From Glaciimonas sp. (GTDB taxonomy: Bacteria; Pseudomonadota; Gammaproteobacteria; Burkholderiales; Burkholderiaceae): 6,306 nucleotides of DNA. This document shows positions 1 to 5,855 of this stretch, in pieces. The position numbers and the translations under genes were made by a program. Numbering within the stretch: the first letter of the stretch is position 1; each line of letters opens with the position of its first letter. The notes under the pieces are model-generated. The model searched no databases. It saw only the letters and a program-made list of their open reading frames with translations, and was not told the DNA's origin. The stretch lies in assembly GCA_014377145.1 (NCBI GenBank), contig JACMQE010000328.1, positions 1 through 6,306 on the forward strand, read 5' to 3'.

Positions 1-1710
1 CTAAAGCTATCCTGGTATTACAAAGGAGATGCTTTTCTAAGGCACGAGCGTGATTATAACCAGATTTTTGAAGGTAAGTCAGACTTTGCTGCGCTCATTC
101 CATTTGAAGAAATTGAAGAGGCCATTTTGCAAGAATATGGCGGCAAGGATTTGGACGAGCTACTAGTAAATGAGCAATACCTATTAGCTCAAAAGGCCAA
201 ACTGAAGCATAGCGAAGCAACGCGGCGAGTATTGGAAACGATTATGCAAAAGATAGAAGCGTACCGTGCCTCCCCTCGTTTTCCTTTCGATGGAGAGCCG
301 CGGCAGTATCAGGAAGATGCCTATCAAAACTGGGTTGCCAACGGCCACCACGGCATTTTTGCAATGGCCACGGGCACGGGTAAAACTATAACCGCCCTCA
401 ATTGCGTGTTGCACGAGTACGCCGCAAGCCAGCAGTACCAAGTAATCATTTTGGTGCCTACTACCATATTGGTGGAGCAGTGGGAAAAGGAAGCCAAGAA
501 ATTTAACTTTAAAATAGTTATAAAGGCGTCGTCCCGGAATCCTGGTTGGAAGAATGAACTAAGCGAAATCAGGAATAGACAGCTGGCGGGAGTGCCGTCT
601 TCCTACGTCATTGTATCGACTTACCGGACGTTTGCTAATCCCGAGTTTCAGGCATTCGTGAGTTCAGTCGGTGAAACGGCGATTTTGGTAGCGGATGAGG
701 CTCATAACGTCGGGGCACCGAGTGTAGCCGCGAATTTTGCGCAGCTTAAAATTCAGAAGCTGATTGGGCTTTCAGCTACACCCAAGCGTCTGTATGATGA
801 GGACGGGTCGGGCAAAATGGAATTGTTTTTCCATGATAAAGCGCCCTATACGTACAGTTTTTCAATGGAGCGGGCCATTCAGGAAGGTATCCTATGTAAG
901 TATTATTACTATCCACGGGTAGTAGAGCTTACGCCGGAAGAAATGGTAGAGTACACCGAAATATCGGCTAAACTGGCTTCTCTCCATGACCGGGCTACCA
1001 AGGATGCTTCCGCGCAACGCAGCTATGAGATGCTACTCATGCAACGGAAGCGCATCATCCACAAAGCGACCAACAAGCTGAAGAAATTTGAGGAAATCCT
1101 TAAGCAAGTAAAAGCCTCCGAAACGGGACTTAAATACATGCTAGTGTACGCCCCGGAGGGATATTATGAGGATGACGAAATGGCCACGGAGTCCTATCCA
1201 GATGTTGAGGATTCTAGCCGGATAATTAGCTACTATTCCAACGTGGTGCGGCAGGTTTCGGATACTACTCACGTCGCGCAGTATATCAGTGATTCGGCAA
1301 ACAAGGACCACATCCTGAAAAGCTTTGAAGAGGGAGATATTGACGTGCTACTCTCAATGAAGTGCTTGGATGAAGGGGTTGATATTCCGCGCACTGAACA
1401 GGCTATTTTCTGCTCTAGCACGGGCAACCCGCGGCAATTCATTCAGCGGAGGGGCCGCATTCTGCGGCGGCATCCAGACAAACGATTTGCGAAGATTTAT
1501 GACCTAGTGGTGGTGCCGAGCAGTGTACCGACAGGCTCAACTTTTGACCTGGAGCGAAACATGGTGAGGAAGGAGTTGGAACGGGTGGTAGATTTTGCCT
1601 ACATGGCAATAAACAAGTATGAAGCCATTGAAGCGGTGCGAAACGTGTGCCGCCGTTATGGAATTAACCCTGATACCCTTGACCCTTATTCTTCCCACAC
1701 CAATGAGTAG
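1..1710 (+). CDS. SF2 DEAD/DEAH-box helicase, Dnd-restriction-like (5' end outside window)
   Basis: The frame is open from base 1, so the true start lies to the left; a TTG at 127 is only an internal codon. Helicase motifs appear in order: Walker A/motif I ATGTGKT (367-387), DEAH box (694-705), SAT motif III (772-780), motif V with DEGVDIP (1369-1389) and motif VI QRRGRILRR (1444-1470). These are the two RecA folds of an ATP-dependent DNA helicase/translocase of the SSL2/COG1061 type. The stretch before the helicase core (encoded at 1-290) looks like the linker that in relatives joins an N-terminal phospholipase D-like nuclease domain to the helicase; that domain would lie outside the window, so this is inference. 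The C-terminal helical tail ending in YGINPDTLDP is also usual for these proteins. The closest family I recall is the helicase annotated 'DNA phosphorothioation system restriction enzyme'. Its stop overlaps the next start by 8 nt. The helicase call is firm; the Dnd link is moderate. Confidence 0.9.
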   Translation, partial: LKLSWYYKGDAFLRHERDYNQIFEGKSDFAALIPFEEIEEAILQEYGGKDLDELLVNEQYLLAQKAKLKHSEATRRVLETIMQKIEAYRASPRFPFDGEPRQYQEDAYQNWVANGHHGIFAMATGTGKTITALNCVLHEYAASQQYQVIILVPTTILVEQWEKEAKKFNFKIVIKASSRNPGWKNELSEIRNRQLAGVPSSYVIVSTYRTFANPEFQAFVSSVGETAILVADEAHNVGAPSVAANFAQLKIQKLIGLSATPKRLYDEDGSGKMELFFHDKAPYTYSFSMERAIQEGILCKYYYYPRVVELTPEEMVEYTEISAKLASLHDRATKDASAQRSYEMLLMQRKRIIHKATNKLKKFEEILKQVKASETGLKYMLVYAPEGYYEDDEMATESYPDVEDSSRIISYYSNVVRQVSDTTHVAQYISDSANKDHILKSFEEGDIDVLLSMKCLDEGVDIPRTEQAIFCSSTGNPRQFIQRRGRILRRHPDKRFAKIYDLVVVPSSVPTGSTFDLERNMVRKELERVVDFAYMAINKYEAIEAVRNVCRRYGINPDTLDPYSSHTNE

Positions 1711-1927
1711 CATCGCAACCCTAAAAGCATTCCTACAGGACGAAACCATCCAAGAGGAGTACGGAATCACTGAAGCAGACGTGGCGAGTGCCTCGATGAC
1801 GGGCTCCACGCACGAATCAAATATGATGATAGTGCTGCTGCGTGAGATGGTCAACCAGCACACCGACCGAAAGCCCTCTAAATCAATTGCCACCCGTCTT
1901 TACACGGTGCTCACCAGCCGTCTGTAG
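1703..1927 (+). CDS. small hypothetical protein in defence-like operon (74 aa)
   Basis: I do not recognise this 74-residue protein. I chose ATG 1703 because it overlaps the helicase stop in an ATGAGTAG arrangement, typical of translational coupling; the longer frame upstream lies entirely inside the helicase gene. The stop at 1925-1927 lies 4 nt before the start of the ATPase gene. The protein has no signal peptide, membrane segment or cysteine. The N-terminal half is acidic and probably helical (LKAFLQDETIQEEYGITEAD). The middle is rich in Ser, Thr and Met, and the C-terminal 25 residues are basic (TDRKPSKS, TRLYTVLTSRL). Its place between a helicase and an SMC-like ATPase suggests an adaptor or small subunit of the complex, but that is inference from position only. 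The tight packing, with both ends fitting the neighbours, is the main evidence that it is real. Confidence 0.7.
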   Translation: MSSIATLKAFLQDETIQEEYGITEADVASASMTGSTHESNMMIVLLREMVNQHTDRKPSKSIATRLYTVLTSRL

Positions 1928-1931
1928 TTCT

Positions 1932-4133
1932 ATGCGCGTCCTCAACATCACCATGAGTAATTTTCTCTGCTACTACGGAGAGAATAACCGGATTGTATTT
2001 ACCGATGGGCTCAACCTAATACTAGGGGCCAACGGCTACGGCAAGAGCAAGCTATATGATGCTTTTCAGTGGGTATTCAACGACTACATCACAAACGAGG
2101 CTTTGGCACCGGCAGTCAGATATACCAGTGAACTGGGAAAAGCACTTGTGAATGAGCGGGCACTTGCTGAAGCAGAAATAGATGCCAAAATATCCTGCGA
2201 GGTTTGCATTGAAGTGTCCCGTGGGGCTGGTAATACCTTCCAACTAATCCGGCGCTTATATGTCGTAAAAAGTGCTGAGAACGAATTTAGAGCTGCCACA
2301 AGTAGCCAATTTATAGTCAAGAAGAAAGACGTTCTGGAATTCAAGCCCTTGAGCGAAGCCGATGCCAAACTGGAGCGTGATAGACTTATCCCCGCTGAAG
2401 TAATGCCCTACCTCTGGTTTCAGGGGGAGCGTGGGGTAAGTAACATCATTGATACCTCGCGCCGGGAATCTTTGAAGCAAATTGTTAATAGAATGTCCGA
2501 CACGCAGAAGTGGGACGATTTTATAGACATTACAAAGCAGGCCTACTCGATAGCGGATAAAGAATTCAACCAGGCGCTTAGTAGTGATTCAACCCAACGC
2601 CAAAAAGCGAAAGAATACCAAGAGCAGCAAACGGCAGCACAGGCAAATCTCGAAGCAGTTGAGACAGAGCTAACGGAGGTGGAAAAGAATTTAGACATGG
2701 CCACCCAAAAGCACGAGAACATTGCTGGGCAGCTGGCCGCCGCGCAAAAAATAAATGACCTGAAAAAAGACCGTGACGTGCTTGGCGCGTCACTTCGCGT
2801 AGCAACAACTCGCTACGAAAACCTTAAACTAGGATTTGCAAAACGGTTGTTTACAGACTCGTGGCTACTGATGGGCACCGACGATTTGGTCGACCAGTTC
2901 GAACAGAAATACAATGATTATGAGACAATCGTCAGAGATAGAAAAGTAGCGGCTCAGGTGGCTTACAATGAAGCAGAGCGTGAGCAAACGCGCTTGCCCG
3001 AAGGTGTGCCAGACCGGAATACTGTGCAACTCATGCTACATGATGAGCACTGCCAAGTGTGTGACCGGCCCGCACCGAAGGGTTCGGAACCATATCTGGC
3101 AATGGAAAAATTATTGGAGAAACCTAAGCCAATTAAGCCACTCGAAACCACACCCAATATCGCAAAAGAGCTACGTGAATTGTACCGAGCAGGCATGAAT
3201 ATGCAGGGCAAGTACAGCAAGGCACCTGAGCAGATTCGCGCCACTTATCTTGAACAAATCAGTCTGGAAGGTGAAATGCGCGATTTGGAAGACCAAATCA
3301 AGTCTGTAGAAGAAGCCATTTCCACGGAGGTGATTAATAGCGGTTTGGAGGAGAAAGACGCTTCCGGAATGCTAAAATCTATCCGGTCAGCTAATGATGA
3401 CACTCATACCTATTCTGCTCAAGCAGAAAAGCTGCGTACTGCCCGCGAGAAGTATACAATGCAACTGAATGACATTAAAAACGGGCTTACAAAGCTGTCG
3501 GTAGATGTCAAGATGGACCCTAAACTGGCACAGAAGCGGAAGATGCTAGATGACCTGCGTGAGTTAGCTGTCCGCATGAAATCTACGCAATACAAAAAGC
3601 TCATTCATCAATTAGAAGAAACAGCTAATCAGCACTTCAAGGAGATGAATGAGCCCACAGGTGCCTTTTATGGTACTATTAAGTTTGTACCGGATGGAGA
3701 TGGCTACATGCCGCAGATTCACGATGATGCGGGCCGGCGAGTTGATAACCTGAATACGTCTCAGACAAGCTCATCGAAGTTGGCAATCATCATGGCCATC
3801 GTCACAGCCAACCAAACACGAGGGTTAGCTGACCAATACCCATTGATTGCAGACGCACCAATTTCAGATTTTGATGCTGTGAAAGCACGCGCATTCTTAG
3901 CTCAGACTGCTCGCGCCTTTGGACAAAGCATTGTCATTGTTAAGGATTTCCTGGATGCTGACCCTACACAAACAGGGCAATACCAAGCGGACACAGTGCG
4001 GCTTGCGCAAATCAAGCAAGACGTTGAGGCAGCGGGCAAAACACTTAATATCTACCAATTGGCGATTCCAGCGGGTCAGACTGCCCAAAATCGCAAAAAC
4101 CTATCTGTACAAATCAATCCGCTGGCTATCTAA
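1932..4133 (+). CDS. DndD-like SMC/Rad50-type AAA ATPase (733 aa)
   Basis: This is a DNA-binding ATPase of the SMC/Rad50/DndD group. ATG 1932 is preferred over ATG 1842: the product then begins MRVLNITMSNFLCYYGEN, the normal first strand and 'F..Y' motif of these proteins, while the longer version adds 30 residues overlapping the previous gene. Walker A is GANGYGKS (residues 32-39). A Q-loop-like WFQGER (162-167) matches the FFFDGE motif of DndD. Coiled-coil-like segments (about 210-320 and 420-560) flank a CQVC hook (374-377) of Rad50 zinc-hook type. The ATPase C-lobe has a poorly conserved signature (LNTSQTSSSK, 607-616) and Walker B/D-loop YPLIADAPISDFD (636-648), where Ala-Pro follows Asp as DndD has Thr-Pro. 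Such proteins couple ATP hydrolysis to DNA binding or nicking in modification or defence complexes. DndD itself is about 650-700 residues. Its stop overlaps the next start (TAATG). The ATPase class is firm; equivalence to DndD is moderate. Confidence 0.85.
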   Translation: MRVLNITMSNFLCYYGENNRIVFTDGLNLILGANGYGKSKLYDAFQWVFNDYITNEALAPAVRYTSELGKALVNERALAEAEIDAKISCEVCIEVSRGAGNTFQLIRRLYVVKSAENEFRAATSSQFIVKKKDVLEFKPLSEADAKLERDRLIPAEVMPYLWFQGERGVSNIIDTSRRESLKQIVNRMSDTQKWDDFIDITKQAYSIADKEFNQALSSDSTQRQKAKEYQEQQTAAQANLEAVETELTEVEKNLDMATQKHENIAGQLAAAQKINDLKKDRDVLGASLRVATTRYENLKLGFAKRLFTDSWLLMGTDDLVDQFEQKYNDYETIVRDRKVAAQVAYNEAEREQTRLPEGVPDRNTVQLMLHDEHCQVCDRPAPKGSEPYLAMEKLLEKPKPIKPLETTPNIAKELRELYRAGMNMQGKYSKAPEQIRATYLEQISLEGEMRDLEDQIKSVEEAISTEVINSGLEEKDASGMLKSIRSANDDTHTYSAQAEKLRTAREKYTMQLNDIKNGLTKLSVDVKMDPKLAQKRKMLDDLRELAVRMKSTQYKKLIHQLEETANQHFKEMNEPTGAFYGTIKFVPDGDGYMPQIHDDAGRRVDNLNTSQTSSSKLAIIMAIVTANQTRGLADQYPLIADAPISDFDAVKARAFLAQTARAFGQSIVIVKDFLDADPTQTGQYQADTVRLAQIKQDVEAAGKTLNIYQLAIPAGQTAQNRKNLSVQINPLAI

Positions 4134-4645
4134 TGGAAAAGTTGAGAACCAAGTTTCTGGAGAAAGTCGCGCTTTACCCAAAAACCTACGAAGAATTGGT
4201 AACCCGCTTGACTCGGGTAGGCGACGTAAGTAAAAGCCTTGGCACCAACGAAGAGCAATTTGAAAGAGGCAAGGCCTTTGGCTCTGTTTATGAATGCTTC
4301 ATGTACGCCACTATGGTAGGTATAAAGGCGCGAAACCCATTGCCATTTGAGCGCGGCGGAGCTGGCAAAAAATTTCTGCCAGTCAAAGACTGGAAGCCTG
4401 ACACCATTGTTCAGTACATTTTTATGAGTTTGCTGGCTCTAGGTGATTTTCCTTTATCGGACTTAGAATCATTGAACACTGATGCTGAGGATAAGAAGGC
4501 TAGCGAATTGGTTAATTTGATGGAATGCTATGCGAAAGGAGGTTTTGAACTGATGTCGGACAAACGCAAAGCATCACCGCAATTTTTTGAATCTCCAAGT
4601 AACGTAGTGACCTTTTTGAAGGAAATGAAGCCTTCAGATAATTAG
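4133..4645 (+). CDS. Dnd system-associated protein 4-like (170 aa)
   Basis: This small soluble protein starts at an ATG sharing one base with the ATPase stop (TAATG) and ends the operon. No signal peptide or catalytic motif is visible. Three blocks recall, from memory, the family named 'Dnd system-associated protein 4': a helix with Y-E-x-F-M-Y-A followed by VGIKARNPLPF (residues 53-72), a helical IVQYIFMSLLALGDF (92-106), and ECYAKGGFEL (131-140), close to the 'EEYANGGLEIL' I associate with that family. The N-terminal 45 residues are charged and helical. Its biochemical role is unknown to me. Sitting directly after a DndD-like gene, it occupies the position of dndE in canonical dnd operons, but I see no dndE similarity. 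That the gene is real is near certain; the family is tentative and needs a profile search. Confidence 0.75.
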   Translation: MEKLRTKFLEKVALYPKTYEELVTRLTRVGDVSKSLGTNEEQFERGKAFGSVYECFMYATMVGIKARNPLPFERGGAGKKFLPVKDWKPDTIVQYIFMSLLALGDFPLSDLESLNTDAEDKKASELVNLMECYAKGGFELMSDKRKASPQFFESPSNVVTFLKEMKPSDN

Positions 4646-4878
4646 AGTAACCTGCCCATTTCGTGGTTAGCCTCAAACACGACGCGGGCAAAGCCGGCAG
4701 GCGTGGCAGAGCGCAGGTTGACGCGGTTCTTTGAGTCAGGTAGGTTGTGCATTTAGGAACCTAGAATGGGTACTACGGCTTTGTGGACGGGCAGCAGAAA
4801 ACTGCCGCCCGTCCACAGGCATGTGCGCTTGGTGTAGGTTTCATTGAGCTGGCGCTCGGCGGGCAGATAGCCGGCAGA
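4642..4878 (-). pseudogene. C-terminal remnant of phage-type DNA methyltransferase
   Basis: Read on the minus strand from about 4878, the frame gives SAGYLPAERQLNETYTKRTC followed by LWTGGSF. It meets a stop (TAA, 4753-4755) and continues in the same frame as MHNLPDSKNRVNLRSATPAG and FARVVFEANH, stopping at 4642-4644 or 4648-4650 depending on the last codons counted. TCLW and 'LP.S..R..LRS.T..G.A..' are the last two conserved blocks of phage-type DNA modification methyltransferases, with the right order and spacing. The in-frame stop and the complete absence of the catalytic and SAM-binding regions show it is dead. The G+C content is high (63% in one counted line), like dnaB and unlike the flanking genes. 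Its 3' end abuts and overlaps the stop of the 170-aa gene, so the defence operon may have arrived at or within the old methylase gene. The target base (C5 or N6) cannot be told from this part. Confidence 0.6.
4783..4816. repeat. GC-rich stem-loop inside methyltransferase remnant
   Basis: A perfect 10-bp inverted repeat (GTGGACGGGC at 4783-4792 against GCCCGTCCAC at 4807-4816) encloses a 14-nt loop, in which CAG/CTG can add 3 more pairs around AAAA. No T-run follows on either strand, so it is not a classical rho-independent terminator, although it lies 140 nt downstream of the operon stop. It falls within residues of the methylase remnant and may be an accident of coding sequence. Confidence 0.55.
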
Positions 4879-4941
4879 CAAAAGCGAACATTACAGTAGT
4901 TATAACATTCAGTGACTACAATGCTCCAGCAGATGCTATCT

Positions 4942-4965
4942 TACCATTGCATTTTGCAAGTGGTA
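4942..4965. promoter_or_regulatory. leader stem-loop upstream of 259-aa gene
   Basis: TACCATTGCA, a TTT loop, then TGCAA-G-TGGTA form a 10-bp stem with one bulged G (4960). It lies in A+T-richer non-coding DNA, ends 2 nt before an AAGGAG sequence and 37 nt before the start of the 259-aa gene. It could be an operator-like palindrome or an mRNA leader hairpin affecting ribosome access. I could not identify a convincing Bacteroidota promoter (TTG / TAnnTTTG) around it. Confidence 0.4.
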
Positions 4966-4967
4966 GT

Positions 4968-4992
4968 AAGGAGTATGTCACACGTTGATTGA
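4968..4992 (+). promoter_or_regulatory. AAGGAG plus five-codon minicistron before 259-aa gene
   Basis: AAGGAG (4968-4973) is the best Shine-Dalgarno-like sequence near any gene in the window, but it does not fit ATG 5003, lying 29 nt before it. It lies 1 nt before ATG 4975, too close for good initiation, and that ATG opens only MSHVD and a stop (4990-4992). An in-frame TGA at 4997-4999 rules out an upstream extension of the 259-aa gene. The site could be a tiny leader cistron, the trace of a frameshifted old start, or chance. Confidence 0.25.
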
Positions 4993-5002
4993 CACTTGAT
5001 TC

Positions 5003-5782
5003 ATGGTTAAGAAAATCGTAGTAAAAGACAAGGACTGGTTCTTAACCGCTGAACTCGACCCGGCTATTTTTGAGAAAAAGTATCCTCAATTGTATGTTGA
5101 GTACAAGGATAAATTAGAAGGCATGAACCTTTGGGGTGCCGAGGAAATTATTCCTGAAACAGACCGTATCGAAGAGTTGGTAGCCAAAGAGGAAGCAGTT
5201 CTACTGTTCTTTGATGACGGGTCCGTAACCGCTATTTACAATACGGAACTCATTAAATTCAGTAGCACAAGTTTTGACGGCTTCTCAGTTTTCGCCGACT
5301 CATCATTTGTCTACTTTGTTATTATAATTGCGTCAGGTCAGGGAGGCTCGCTTGGCATATGGAGCCTCGCTGAGAAAGAATGGGTTTTCACTCATCGGGA
5401 TAACGACTTCTGTGTCGGTGCAATAGCTTTCTTACCTAAATCAAATTGCTTTGTCGGATTTTCTGAATACTATAATTACACCAATCCGGGAGGTGACTCT
5501 TTATTCTTTATCAACTCTAATAGAGGTTATACCGATATGGTGTTGAACGAGTTGGAAGGCTTTGATTGGACAATGATTTCATTTGAAGCGCGCGAAGAGC
5601 TTTCCCTTAAGATTGGAGCGCGCGCGAGAGAGGAGCGTTCCCTTAATCAAGATGCGGCTATAGTGTTTGACCAAGCGCAGTCTGCCCTCTATACAATCAG
5701 AGGTAGCAAACGTCGTGCATATCGACTGGACGAAACACAAATTAGCGCCTTACAACACCAGGCAACATTGCCGGGTTTTTAA
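5003..5782 (+). CDS. hypothetical protein, possibly beta-propeller-like (259 aa)
   Basis: I do not recognise this protein. ATG 5003 is the first possible start, since TGA at 4997-4999 lies just upstream in frame. It has no signal peptide; the hydrophobic patch near residues 98-112 (SFVYFVIIIASG) looks like a buried strand rather than a membrane helix. The first 80 residues are charged (VKDKDWFL, EKKYPQLYVEYKDK). From about 65 to 175 there are alternating strands with WD/kelch-like rhythm: LLFFDDGSVTAIYN, GIWSLAEKEWVF (118-129), then VGAIAFLPKSNCFVGFS. A small beta-propeller or beta-sandwich is therefore possible, though weakly supported. Residues 194-217 contain an imperfect 12-residue duplication. 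It is more A+T-rich than its neighbours (38% G+C in one counted line), suggesting separate acquisition. It converges on dnaB with a 73-nt gap, and nothing links it to the operon on its left beyond position. Confidence 0.75.
   Translation: MVKKIVVKDKDWFLTAELDPAIFEKKYPQLYVEYKDKLEGMNLWGAEEIIPETDRIEELVAKEEAVLLFFDDGSVTAIYNTELIKFSSTSFDGFSVFADSSFVYFVIIIASGQGGSLGIWSLAEKEWVFTHRDNDFCVGAIAFLPKSNCFVGFSEYYNYTNPGGDSLFFINSNRGYTDMVLNELEGFDWTMISFEAREELSLKIGARAREERSLNQDAAIVFDQAQSALYTIRGSKRRAYRLDETQISALQHQATLPGF
5582..5653 (+). repeat. imperfect 36-nt tandem duplication in 259-aa gene
   Basis: Two consecutive 12-codon units encode F-E-A-R-E-E-L-S-L-K-I-G (residues 194-205) and A-R-A-R-E-E-R-S-L-N-Q-D (206-217). 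At DNA level both share a GCGCGC start, a purine-rich GA run and TTCCCTTAA. The frame is kept. It looks like a small in-frame slippage or duplication event that has since diverged. Confidence 0.5.
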
Positions 5783-5855
5783 GGCTCATGCAGGTCCTAG
5801 AGTAACACGCGCCGCTCACTTTCCGCTTTTTATGCCTACCTAAAATGCACGCAGC

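Noticed and set aside
127..129. TTG as the start of the helicase
   Set aside because: The frame is open and protein-like back to base 1, matching the linker expected before the helicase core.
1842..1931. Upstream start for the ATPase gene giving 30 extra residues
   Set aside because: The extension overlaps the 74-aa gene in another frame and has no SMC-like features, and ATG 1932 starts exactly at the conserved first strand.
2052..3604. Several minus-strand ORFs of 60-94 codons within the ATPase gene
   Set aside because: They lie wholly within a well-supported coding region and show no recognisable motifs or start context.
4783..4816. Stem-loop as the operon's rho-independent terminator
   Set aside because: No T-run follows it on either strand and it lies inside the methylase remnant's coding sequence.
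4889..4924. Weak inverted repeat CATT..GTAGT / ACTACAATG as an operator
   Set aside because: Only 5 contiguous base pairs in the inner stem with a 14-nt loop, not distinguishable from chance.
4989..4994. TTGACA as a -35 promoter box
   Set aside because: It lies only 9 nt before the start codon and inside the leader, with no -10 at the right distance; Bacteroidota also use a different consensus.
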